From Bin87 sp965220105 (lineage in GTDB: Bacteria; Chloroflexota; Dehalococcoidia; Lucifugimonadales; UBA3495), in assembly GCA_965220105.1 (NCBI GenBank), contig OZ244811.1, positions 62,001 through 126,000 of the forward strand: 64,000 bases of DNA, read 5' to 3'. Under the pieces are notes generated by a model, which did not search any database, was not told the origin of the DNA, and was given only the letters and a program-made list of their open reading frames with translations. Of the stretch, positions 38,393 through 46,639 are shown one piece after another. The stretch's first letter is position 1; each line of letters begins with the position of its first letter. The position numbers and the translations under genes are program-made.

Positions 38393-39418
38393 ATGAAATT
38401 TGGCATCATGGCCATGCCCCAGCACCCTGCTACCGACTCCGCAAGCCAGCGGTTCCACGAAACCGTGGAGCTCACCCGCCTCGCCCGCGACGCCGGGTTC
38501 AGCTCCATAGCCTGCGGGCAGCATTTCCTGTCGCCGCCGTACCAGAACCTGCAGAGCATCCCGCTGCTGGCCCGGCTGGCCGCCGACTCGGGTGATATGC
38601 AACTGGTGCTGTCCATCCTGCTGCTGCCCCTGTATTCCCCGGCCGACGTTGCCGAGACGGTGGCCACGCTGGATGTCATCAGCGACGGGCGCGTCGTGCT
38701 GGGCGTGGGGCTGGGTTATCGGGACATCGAGTACCAGGCCTTCAACGTGGAACGCCGGCGCCGGGTCGGACGGTTCATGGAGTCCCTCGAGCTGGTGCAG
38801 CGCCTCTGGACCGAGGACGAGGTAACCTTCCACGGCCGGCACTTTAACCTGGACAACGCGACCTGCGCGATCCGTCCGGTACAGCAACCCCACCCGCCCA
38901 TCTGGGTGGCCGCCAATTTCGACACGGTGGTGCGGCGGGCCGGCGAGCTCGGCCTCCCCTGGTTCGTCAACCCTCACGCCACCCTGGCGACCCTGGAGCG
39001 ACAGACCGCCATATATCGGGAGGGACTGGAAGCCGGCGGCAAGGAAATGCCGGCCGAGCTGCCCATCATAAAGGAGCTGCACGTTGCCGCAACCCACGAG
39101 GAAGCGATCCGCAACGTGCAACCCTACCTGGAGGCTAAGTACCAGGCCTACGCCGATTGGGGACAGGACAAGGCCCTGCCCGGCGAGGAAGATTTCCGCA
39201 TTCCCTTCGAGGAACTGGCCCGAGACCGTTTCATCCTGGGCAGCAGCGAAGAAGCCATCGAGCAAATTGAAGACCACCACCGACGGGTGGGCGCCAACCA
39301 TTTCATGTTCCGGGTTTGGTATCCCGGCATGGACGCTGGCATGGCAATGCGCGTGGTGGAACAGATGGGCAACAGCGTTATCCCCTACTTCGAGAGTCGG
39401 TACGGCGACGAAGATTAA
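38393..39418 (+). CDS. LLM-class flavin-dependent oxidoreductase
   Basis: 341 residues of the luciferase-like TIM barrel. MKFGIMAMPQHPATDS, GLGYRDIEYQAF and GSSEEAIEQIEDHH match the family, which uses FMN or F420 to oxidise aldehydes, alkanes or other organics. Cofactor cannot be decided from sequence, but F420 synthesis genes are present in the window (55804-60036). The AGGAGG-like site AGGAGGAAAAACA precedes the ATG. It lies just after tRNA-Arg. Confidence 0.88.
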   Translation: MKFGIMAMPQHPATDSASQRFHETVELTRLARDAGFSSIACGQHFLSPPYQNLQSIPLLARLAADSGDMQLVLSILLLPLYSPADVAETVATLDVISDGRVVLGVGLGYRDIEYQAFNVERRRRVGRFMESLELVQRLWTEDEVTFHGRHFNLDNATCAIRPVQQPHPPIWVAANFDTVVRRAGELGLPWFVNPHATLATLERQTAIYREGLEAGGKEMPAELPIIKELHVAATHEEAIRNVQPYLEAKYQAYADWGQDKALPGEEDFRIPFEELARDRFILGSSEEAIEQIEDHHRRVGANHFMFRVWYPGMDAGMAMRVVEQMGNSVIPYFESRYGDED

Positions 39419-39425
39419 AATCACA

Positions 39426-39453
39426 GCCCCCCGACCGGGCGAGGTCAGGGGGC
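39426..39453 (+). terminator. Hairpin after the LLM oxidoreductase gene
   Basis: Ten-base arms 39426-39435 and 39444-39453 with one mismatch and an eight-base loop. No T-run. It lies between convergent genes, so it may serve both. Confidence 0.45.
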
Positions 39454-39486
39454 GAGGATTCGCGGGATCAGCCGGCGGCTACAGGG

Positions 39487-40146
39487 TTAGTCGCTGGTGA
39501 AAGCGTAGTCCGTGGGGCGCATGATGCTGTGCTTGGACTTCCGCACGATGGGGCCATCCACTTCGCTGGCGGCGCGGGCCTTGCTCCATTCGGGGTCAGC
39601 CTGGAAGGATCGCCAGCTCTTCTCCCGGTCGCCCAGGCTGGGATACCCCAGCATGTAGACCAGCAAGTTGTTTGCGCCAACGTCCTCCGACCAGTAACCG
39701 ACGTTCTCGATACCGTGTTTCTCAAACAGACCGATGGTGTGGTTGGCGAAACGGTTGTGAACGTCCGGCAATCGGCCCGGCATAGCCTCGTAAATCCGCA
39801 GTTCCTGGACGGCGGTGGAGATGCTGGGTTGCGGCGAGTAGGGCGTCAACCGCAGGAACCGGTTGGTGACCGTGTCCACCAGCGGGCCGTTGGCCTCGGT
39901 CTGCTTGCGGACCTCCTGCCAGTCCGGATCGCTGCCGAACTTGGCCCAGCGCGTCTCCCGGTCGGCCATGCTGTCGAAGATGTTGACGTAGGTGAGCCGG
40001 TTGCTCTGGCCGATCTCGTCAGTCCAGAAACCCAGGTACTTCACGCCATGCTTGCGAAACAGTCCGGTGGTGTGCTCCTTGAAACGGTTGCTGATGTCGG
40101 GCAAACGGCCCGCCACGGCGTCATAGATTCGTAGCTCGTACAACAT
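39487..40146 (-). CDS. NIPSNAP family protein, two tandem domains
   Basis: 219 residues made of two repeats of about 105. Each starts with a YELRIYDAV/QELRIYEAM strand, followed by GRLPDISNRF/GRLPDVHNRF, HTTGLFRKHG/HTIGLFEKHG and a late W...F..DPEW segment. NIPSNAP proteins are ferredoxin-like-fold dimers of unclear bacterial function. A single-gene unit, convergent with the LLM gene. Confidence 0.88.
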   Translation of the reverse strand: MLYELRIYDAVAGRLPDISNRFKEHTTGLFRKHGVKYLGFWTDEIGQSNRLTYVNIFDSMADRETRWAKFGSDPDWQEVRKQTEANGPLVDTVTNRFLRLTPYSPQPSISTAVQELRIYEAMPGRLPDVHNRFANHTIGLFEKHGIENVGYWSEDVGANNLLVYMLGYPSLGDREKSWRSFQADPEWSKARAASEVDGPIVRKSKHSIMRPTDYAFTSD

Positions 40147-40392
40147 CGCTGGTCTCCTTGCATTTCGGGGTCGAAACGGGTTCGGGAAGCGGTTTCACGA
40201 CAGCGTCGGATATAATGATGCACCGCCGGCGTTAGTATAGCATTTGCTCCCACAGTTGGGATTCCGAAAACCCGGTGAGCGATTCGGGCCGTATCATTTA
40301 GTAAGACATTCCCCTAGTAAGACATTCCCCGCCGGCTGCCAATGGCCGCCCGCCAGGACGGGTGGCGCGCGCAGGCTGGCAAAAGGACCAGG

Positions 40393-41706
40393 ATGATGAA
40401 GTTGAGCGTGTTGATGAATCGCCCCCGCGCGTTCCTCGGAACCGTCGCGTCAATGGTGGCCGCCATGAGTTTGATCGCGGCGGCGGCCTGCGGCCAACCG
40501 GACGCCGCCACGTCCGGCGTCGTCGACCTCACGGCGCCGACTGCGGTCAACGCCGTTGCCGTGGAATCGGCTCCCCCCACGGAAGTCGTGGCCGCCGCAA
40601 CCGAAGCCCAATCGCCCACGGTAGCCCAGGAGCAGACCAGCGCCCCGGCCCAGGATTCCAATATTGACCTTACCGCCCTGAAAATCGTCGCCGCCCACGA
40701 TCTGGTGATGAGTGGCATATATGATCGCACGGTGCCCTCCATCGTCGGGTTGCGAGTTATCAAGTCGGTCAGCCTGGGCGACAACGCGCCCCCCTCGATG
40801 CCCAGTGATTTCCTGTCACGGGCCGCCGGATCCGGATTCGTCTGGGACGACCATGGTCACATCGTTACCAACCGACACGTCGTATCCGGGGCCGAACGCA
40901 TCGTCGTGGTGATGTCCGACGGTACCCAGACCGATGCCACCGTAGTCGGCGAAGACGCCGATTCCGACCTGGCGGTCATCAAGGTGGTCGACGACTCCGT
41001 GAGACCGCCGGCGGTGACCTTGGGCGACAGTGGCAGCATCAGTCCCGGTCAGTTGTCGGTGGCCATCGGCGACCCGTTCTCCCGCGGTTTCTCCATGACT
41101 TCCGGGATCGTGAGCGCCGTCGGTCGCACCATAAATCCCTCCGACAGCAACTTCTCGGTGCCCCGGGTGATCCAGCACGACGCTGCCACCAATCCGGGCA
41201 ACTCCGGCGGGCCGCTGTTGAACCGGGCCGGAGAGGTCATCGGCATCAACACCCAGATCATCAGCGAAACCGGCGCCTTCTCCGGCATCGGCCTGGCGAT
41301 ACCCATCAATCTGGCCAAACTGGTGGTACCCGCTCTCATCACCGACGGGCGTTACGAGTACCCCTATATCGGCATCCGCGGGGCCACGGTGACCCCCGAC
41401 ATCGCCAGGGGCATGGAGTTGGACCCAGACACCCGGGGAGCCCTGGTGTTGGCGGTCGGCACGGGTAGCGCAGCGCAACGCGGCGGGCTACAGGCATCAG
41501 ACCGCACGACAGTGGTCGATGGCTCCGAGCTGCCCATCGGCGGGGACATCATCATCGCGATCGACGGCACGCCGATCCTGGGGATGGACGACGTCGTCGC
41601 CTACGTGGTCGAAAACACTCGCCCCGGCGATACCGCCGAGTTTACGGTGTTGCGCGACGACCAAACTATAACCCTCAGCATCACCCTGGACGGCCGGCCC
41701 GAGTAA
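40393..41706 (+). CDS. HtrA/DegP-like serine protease lipoprotein
   Basis: 437 residues from ATG 40393. A lipoprotein signal ends at Cys33 (LIAAAAC), followed by a Thr/Ala/Pro linker. The trypsin-like domain has His162 (TNRHVV), Asp192 (DSDLAVI) and Ser271 (GNSGGPLL), so it should be active. A single PDZ domain lies at about 345-435. It would degrade or refold damaged proteins at the outer face of the membrane. An in-frame ATG at 40342 is less likely because the signal peptide starts at 40393 and a purine-rich site is just upstream. Confidence 0.92.
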   Translation: MMKLSVLMNRPRAFLGTVASMVAAMSLIAAAACGQPDAATSGVVDLTAPTAVNAVAVESAPPTEVVAAATEAQSPTVAQEQTSAPAQDSNIDLTALKIVAAHDLVMSGIYDRTVPSIVGLRVIKSVSLGDNAPPSMPSDFLSRAAGSGFVWDDHGHIVTNRHVVSGAERIVVVMSDGTQTDATVVGEDADSDLAVIKVVDDSVRPPAVTLGDSGSISPGQLSVAIGDPFSRGFSMTSGIVSAVGRTINPSDSNFSVPRVIQHDAATNPGNSGGPLLNRAGEVIGINTQIISETGAFSGIGLAIPINLAKLVVPALITDGRYEYPYIGIRGATVTPDIARGMELDPDTRGALVLAVGTGSAAQRGGLQASDRTTVVDGSELPIGGDIIIAIDGTPILGMDDVVAYVVENTRPGDTAEFTVLRDDQTITLSITLDGRPE

Positions 41707-41750
41707 CCTGCCCGTCCCAACCTACCCGTCCGCAGTGGAGCCACCAAAAA

Positions 41751-41781
41751 GCCGATGGCCGGCGTCATGCCGGCCATCGGC
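41751..41781 (+). terminator. Terminator after the HtrA-like gene
   Basis: Perfect 13-bp stem GCCGATGGCCGGC/GCCGGCCATCGGC with a five-base loop, followed by TAATTATT. Confidence 0.75.
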
Positions 41782-41793
41782 TAATTATTCCGA

Positions 41794-41869
41794 TGGCGCG
41801 CCTGGCAGGACTCGAACCCGCAACCCCTGGGTCCGAAGCCCAGTGCTCTATCCATTGAGCTACAGGCGC
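41794..41869 (-). tRNA. tRNA-Arg (anticodon TCG)
   Basis: Acceptor stem GCGCCTG/CAGGCGC, anticodon stem CTGGG/CCCAG with loop CTTCGGA, T-loop GGTTCGAGTCC, discriminator G and encoded CCA. Upstream of the HtrA terminator in the minus direction. Confidence 0.95.
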
Positions 41870-41901
41870 ACGTTGCGGTCGCGATCGGGTTGATAAAGGA
41901 G

Positions 41902-41979
41902 TGGGGCGAGCAACGGGATTCGAACCCGTGATCTCCTGTGCCACAGACAGGCGCCTTAGGCCACTTGGCTATGCTCGCC
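41902..41979 (-). tRNA. tRNA-His (anticodon GTG)
   Basis: Acceptor stem GCGAGCA/TGCTCGC with an extra G at -1 opposite C73, the histidine identity pair. Anticodon stem CCTGT/ACAGG with loop CTGTGGC, T-loop GGTTCGAATCC, and an encoded CCA. It lies 32 bp upstream of tRNA-Arg(TCG), probably in one transcript. Confidence 0.95.
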
Positions 41980-42084
41980 ACGCGAACGCCGCCCGACGCA
42001 TCGGGTGTGGAACAAGATTAGCACACCACGCCCTCCCCGGACAATATCGCGGTTTGACGCCGTGGGCAGTCTCGCTCCCGCCCC

Positions 42085-42176
42085 GGTCATTGCGAGCGCC
42101 GCGAGGTAATTCCGGTATCCAACGGGTGATTTACCTGCACCGGGATTGCCGCGTCGCTCCGCTCCTCGCAATGACA
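42085..42176. repeat. Palindromic MITE/REP-like element, copy C
   Basis: Arms GGTCATTGCGAGCG... and ...CTCCTCGCAATGACA, with a diverged centre. It sits in the 432-bp space between tRNA-His and the binding-protein gene. Confidence 0.8.
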
Positions 42177-42342
42177 GCGGCGGGACCGATATTACCTTGC
42201 GGCCCTCGCGATGTTAGCATCTCCGTCCTATTAACCTTTTTAACCTTGCTGGCAATAAATAATCGCGATGCCCTGCCGGTTTTTTACTCGGAATTGAACG
42301 ACTCCGTCGGATTGGATACAATCAGGACGAACCCCACAATCC

Positions 42343-42406
42343 CGGTTTTTGAAACCGGTTTGGGTCAATACCCCGTATAATTGCCATTCCGGCAACTGAC
42401 TCGGAG
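42343..42406 (+). promoter_or_regulatory. Leader of the peptide-transporter operon: hairpin and -10 box
   Basis: CCGGTTT/AAACCGG hairpin at 42343-42359 and a TATAAT at 42376-42381, then GGAGG about 42402. A -35 at normal spacing is not evident. Confidence 0.4.
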
Positions 42407-42411
42407 GTAGA

Positions 42412-44190
42412 ATGTCCCAGCGAATCACTCGAACGTTATTGATAACTGTGCTGGCGGTCATCGCCATGGCGGCAATCGCCTGCGGCGGTGGCACACCCGA
42501 ATCCGTCGCGACAGCAGCGCCCGAAACCGCAGCATCTGCTGCGACGCCGACCACAGCACCCGCGATGACACTCGCCATGACGCCCCCGGCGGCGACTTCG
42601 GCTCCGCCGGCAATGTCCGCGGGCATGGCCGACTCCGGCTGCGCGGCCTCCGCCGACCTTACCTTCGACAACCGCCCGCCCCAGGGCGGCACCCTGGTCC
42701 GCCTGTTTGCCGACCCCACGACGCTGGACCCACACCAGGTCGGCGACGCCACCTCCAGCGTGATTATCGGCGAAATTTACGGCGGTCTGCTTACGCTTAG
42801 CCTGGAATACCAACCAGTGCTGGACCTGGCGGAGAGTTGCCGGGTCAGCGACGACGGCACCGTGTACACCTTCGTATTGCGAGATAACGCCAAGTTCCAC
42901 GACGGTCGTCAGGTGACCGCCCACGACGTCAAATGGTCCATCGAACGGGCCGCCGACCCGGAGACCCTGTCCGTCAACGCCCGCAACTACCTCGGCGACA
43001 TCATCGGCGTTGAGGACAAGCTGGATGGCAACGCCACCGAGGTTAGCGGGGTGCGCGTCATTGACGACCGCACCGTCGAGTTCACCATCGACGCTCCCAA
43101 GTCCTATTTCCTCGCCAAGCTGTCATATCCGACGGCCTACGTACTGGACCAGCAACAGATCACCGCCGACGATTCCTGGCTGGAACAACCCAACGGGACC
43201 GGGCCTTTCCGCCTAGGCCAGTACGACGTGGGCGAGCTACTCGTCCTGGAACGCAACGACCTCTATCACCTGGGGCCTCCCCACATTCAGAGCGTCCAGA
43301 TGATCCTGAGCGGCGGCTCGGCGATGATCATGTACGAAAACGACGAGATTCACATCACGGGTGTCGGCCTTGACGACCTGCCGCGCATCCTCGACCCCGA
43401 CGACCCCCTCAATCCCGAGTTGCAACGTTCACCCCAGGACTTTGACGTATTCTACGTGGGCCTGAATGTCGAGGAACCGCCGTTTGACGACGTGAAGGTG
43501 CGCCAGGCCATGAACTACGCCATCGACCTGGAAACCATCGCGGATGTCCTGCTGGATGGCCGGGTCTCGCCGGCCCGCGGCGTCATTCCGCCCGGGTTCC
43601 CCGCCTACACCGAAAACCTCCGCAGCTATAGCTTTAACCCGGAGCTGGCCCGGGATCTGATGCAGCAATCCACCTACGCCGACGATTATGCGGCCGGGAC
43701 GTTGCCCCGCCTCACCCTCAGTATCAGCGGGAGTTTCGGCGCCGCCGTTCCGCCCTACCTGGAGGTGATACTGGAGCAATGGACCCAGGAACTGGGATTC
43801 CAGGTAGACATCCAGCAGACCGAATGGGCCACCTACCTGGAGGACGTCAAAAAGGGTGAATACCAGATGTTCTCCCTGGGCTGGGTGGCGGATTACCCCG
43901 ACCCGGAAAACTTCCTGGATATCCTGTTCCACTCGGAAAGCCTGAACAACAACACCAACTATTCCAACCCGGAGGTCGACCGGCTGCTGGTGCAGGCCCG
44001 GACCGATCGCGATCGTGATTCGCGCTTCCAGGTCTACAACCAGGTGGAACAGCTGATCCTGGACGACGCCCCCTGGGTCTGGACCTGGTTCAGCGGCGAG
44101 GGATACGCGCTGATCAAGCCGGAGGTGTCCGACTATTTCCTCTTGCAGATGACCATCCCCAAGTTCCGCTACATCTACTTCAACCAGTAG
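42412..44190 (+). CDS. Peptide/nickel-type ABC transporter substrate-binding lipoprotein
   Basis: 592 residues, solute-binding protein family 5. Lipoprotein signal ending at Cys24 (MAAIACGGG), then a Thr/Ala/Pro linker (about 30-70). The mature domain has GGTLVRLFADPTTLDPHQ, the FHDGRQVTAHDVKWSIERA and DVKVRQAMNYAIDLETI motifs and a late YQMFSLGWVADYPDPEN. It captures a peptide or similar solute outside the membrane for the two downstream permeases. Confidence 0.93.
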   Translation: MSQRITRTLLITVLAVIAMAAIACGGGTPESVATAAPETAASAATPTTAPAMTLAMTPPAATSAPPAMSAGMADSGCAASADLTFDNRPPQGGTLVRLFADPTTLDPHQVGDATSSVIIGEIYGGLLTLSLEYQPVLDLAESCRVSDDGTVYTFVLRDNAKFHDGRQVTAHDVKWSIERAADPETLSVNARNYLGDIIGVEDKLDGNATEVSGVRVIDDRTVEFTIDAPKSYFLAKLSYPTAYVLDQQQITADDSWLEQPNGTGPFRLGQYDVGELLVLERNDLYHLGPPHIQSVQMILSGGSAMIMYENDEIHITGVGLDDLPRILDPDDPLNPELQRSPQDFDVFYVGLNVEEPPFDDVKVRQAMNYAIDLETIADVLLDGRVSPARGVIPPGFPAYTENLRSYSFNPELARDLMQQSTYADDYAAGTLPRLTLSISGSFGAAVPPYLEVILEQWTQELGFQVDIQQTEWATYLEDVKKGEYQMFSLGWVADYPDPENFLDILFHSESLNNNTNYSNPEVDRLLVQARTDRDRDSRFQVYNQVEQLILDDAPWVWTWFSGEGYALIKPEVSDYFLLQMTIPKFRYIYFNQ

Positions 44191-44231
44191 GCCAACGGCG
44201 GGCGCAGGCCAACGGCGGGCGCAGGCCAAGA
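44190..44231 (+). repeat. Tandem 17-bp duplication
   Basis: GGCCAACGGCGGGCGCA occurs twice in succession with a partial third unit, filling the short gap between binding protein and first permease. Confidence 0.7.
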
Positions 44232-44250
44232 CGGGCACGGAAGTCAACGC

Positions 44251-45198
44251 ATGGGAACCTACGCGGTACGGCGGCTCCTCTGGTTGCCCTGTCTGCTGCT
44301 TATCGTCACCTTCGTGACCTTTGCGCTGGTCCGGCTCGGCCCCGGCGACCCGGTGGAAATCTGGCTGGACCAGCACCGGGACGACGCCACCAAGCAGCGC
44401 ATCCGGGAACAGCTCGGCCTGGACGACAACATCGCCGTGCAATACGTTCGCTACGTCGAGGGCATCGTTACCCGGCTGGACTTCGGCGAAAGCTTCCGCT
44501 ACCGCAACACCCAGGTGTCGGAGCTGATTGCGGTGCGTCTGCCCATCTCCCTGCAACTCAACCTGGCGGCGCTCATCATCGCGCTGGGGTTGGGCATCCC
44601 CATCGGCCTATTTGCAGCGTTGCGCCAGGGCAGCGGCTGGGACAACGTGGCGGTTACCCTGGCGTTGATTTTCCAGTCTTTGCCGGTGTTCATCACCGCG
44701 CCCATGCTGCTGTTGGCCCTTGCATTGAAACTGCAACTGTTGCCCACCAGCGGTTGGCACGGCTTCTTCTCTCCTCACATCGTCATGCCCGCCCTGGTCA
44801 TGGGGATTCCCAGCATCGCCATCATCGTGCGCCTGGTGCGGGCCAGCGTGCTGGACGTGCTGGGTCAGGATTACATCCGGACCGCCCGGGCCAAGGGGCT
44901 GAATGAGAACGTGGTGCGCGTGCGCCACATCCTGCGTAACGCCCTGATCCCCGTGGTCACCAGTCTGGGCGGCACTCTGGCGGGCCTCGCCGGCGGCTCG
45001 TTCATCGTGGAAACCTATTTCGGGATCCCCGGCATGGGATTGTTGGGCATTGAGGCCGTGTTCCAACGCGACTATCCCGTGTTTATGGCCTTCGCCATCA
45101 TGGGCACCACGCTGTTCCTGCTGGCCAACCTGGTAGTAGACCTGATGTATCCCCTGCTCGACCCGCGCATCCGACTGGGAGCCGGCAATGTTGCCTGA
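44251..45198 (+). CDS. ABC transporter permease, DppB/OppB type
   Basis: 315 residues with about six membrane helices. MGTYAVRRLLWLPCLLLIVTF is the typical first helix, followed by RLGPGDPVEIWL. The cytoplasmic EAA-like loop is RTARAKGLNENVVRVRHILRNALIPV. It overlaps the next permease gene by 11 bp. Confidence 0.93.
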   Translation: MGTYAVRRLLWLPCLLLIVTFVTFALVRLGPGDPVEIWLDQHRDDATKQRIREQLGLDDNIAVQYVRYVEGIVTRLDFGESFRYRNTQVSELIAVRLPISLQLNLAALIIALGLGIPIGLFAALRQGSGWDNVAVTLALIFQSLPVFITAPMLLLALALKLQLLPTSGWHGFFSPHIVMPALVMGIPSIAIIVRLVRASVLDVLGQDYIRTARAKGLNENVVRVRHILRNALIPVVTSLGGTLAGLAGGSFIVETYFGIPGMGLLGIEAVFQRDYPVFMAFAIMGTTLFLLANLVVDLMYPLLDPRIRLGAGNVA

Positions 45199-46201
45199 CC
45201 GTCCGACCCAACAGGCCGAATTTTCCAGCGTCCGTCAGAATCTCGTCGTCGAACCCGACGAAGCGCCCCGAACGGCGGGCGGCCAGAGCTACTGGGCGTT
45301 GTCGACGCGGCGGCTCTTGCGGAAGAAGCTGGCCATGATTTGCCTCTCCGTGATCCTGGTGCTGTACGGCAGCGCCATGCTCTCCCCTCTCGTAACGCCC
45401 TATTCGTACACCACCCAGGACCTGCTCAACGGCAAGCAAGGATCCACGTGGGCCCACCCCTTCGGTACCGACCGTTTGGGCCGGGACATGATGACCCGGG
45501 TAATCTACGGCCTACGCACCACGGTCATTGTCACCATAACTTCCCTGTTGGGCGGAACCCTGGTGCTCGGCATCGTCCTTGGACTGCTCAGCGGCTACAT
45601 GGGCCGTTGGGTAGACTCGGTGATCATGCGTACCGGAGAAGTTACGTCGTCATTCCCCGACATATTTCTGATCCTGATATTCGTCGCGACCATCAAACCC
45701 CGAATGGTCGTGGCGGTGCGCGCCTTCGAGGACGCCACCGGCATCGACTGGATCATCCGTCTGGGGGTCCTGGATTTCGCCATCATCGCCGTGGCGCTGT
45801 CGGTGTTCTCCTGGTTCGGGATGGCCCGGCTGGTGCGGGGCCAAGTGCTGCAAGCGCGGGAAAACCAGTACACCGAAGCAGCCCTGGTGATGGGCGCGTC
45901 CACCGCCCGGATTCTGCGCGTCCACATCTTCCCCAACATCCTGAGCCCGCTCATCGTGTCCATCTCGGCCGGGCTGGCCACCTTCGCCGGCGCTGAAGTG
46001 GTACTGAGCTGGATCGGGGTCGGCGTGCAACCGCCAACACCCAGCCTGGGCCGCATGATGTTTGAAAACGGCAGCATCAACGTTCTGCGGAACCAACCTC
46101 ACCTGCTGCTCTTCCCCATGGCGGCCATTGCGCTGCTGCTGTTCTGCTTCAATCTGCTTGGAGACGCCGTCAACGACGCGTTCAACCCGCGCACCAGATA
46201 A
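45188..46201 (+). CDS. ABC transporter permease, DppC/OppC type
   Basis: 337 residues. An N-terminal cytoplasmic stretch precedes a first helix (KLAMICLSVILVLYGSAML), then FGTDRLGRDMMTRVIYGLRT and the EAA loop EAALVMGASTARILRVHIFPN. It forms the membrane pair with the preceding gene. No ATP-binding gene follows, so the operon needs an ATPase from elsewhere, possibly that at 23077-24063. Confidence 0.93.
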   Translation: MLPDRPTQQAEFSSVRQNLVVEPDEAPRTAGGQSYWALSTRRLLRKKLAMICLSVILVLYGSAMLSPLVTPYSYTTQDLLNGKQGSTWAHPFGTDRLGRDMMTRVIYGLRTTVIVTITSLLGGTLVLGIVLGLLSGYMGRWVDSVIMRTGEVTSSFPDIFLILIFVATIKPRMVVAVRAFEDATGIDWIIRLGVLDFAIIAVALSVFSWFGMARLVRGQVLQARENQYTEAALVMGASTARILRVHIFPNILSPLIVSISAGLATFAGAEVVLSWIGVGVQPPTPSLGRMMFENGSINVLRNQPHLLLFPMAAIALLLFCFNLLGDAVNDAFNPRTR

Positions 46202-46264
46202 CGCAAGCCCGATATCCTGGCGCCCTGTCGCCAAGCGCATGGGGGCGTACCCCGCGCCAGCCCT

Positions 46265-46373
46265 TGTCATTGCGAGCGTAGCGTGGCAATCTCGTCGTCG
46301 TAGCAACGGCGGTTCGCCGACGTGTGTTCAACCTCATCGAGATTGCCGCGTCGCTCCGCTCCTCGCAATGACA
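46265..46373. repeat. Palindromic MITE/REP-like element, copy D
   Basis: Arms TGTCATTGCGAGCGTAGCGTGGCAATCTCG and its near-complement ending GCAATGACA. First of two copies in the 438-bp gap before the DUF255 gene. Confidence 0.85.
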
Positions 46374-46399
46374 GATTAAAGTGAGTACGCGCGAGGCCA

Positions 46400-46522
46400 C
46401 AGGGCTTTTCGATTATTGGAACGTAGCGGTCAAAGGCGAGCTGGCGACAGCGTTGGTCGATACGGCTACGAGATTGCCACGCTGCGCTCGCAATGACATT
46501 AGGGGACAACCGAAAGACTCTT
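46400..46522. repeat. Palindromic MITE/REP-like element, copy E (left arm degenerate)
   Basis: Right arm GAGATTGCCACGCTGCGCTCGC...AGGGGACAACCGAAAGACTC is intact; on the left only the outer end CAGGGCTTTTCGATTATTGG remains. It lies just after copy D. Confidence 0.7.
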
Positions 46523-46639
46523 TTGCCGGCGCCCGCTCAAATTGAAAATCGGTATGGCGTGTGCTACCGTTTATTGGCTCAAAGTTCTACCGGCGGCAGC
46601 TCGATTCAACCTGTGGTCGGTGCGTGATTGGAAGGTTGC

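Noticed and set aside
41901..42380. Open frame of 159 codons over tRNA-His and repeat copy C
   Set aside because: It runs through a tRNA gene and a palindromic repeat; no coding evidence.
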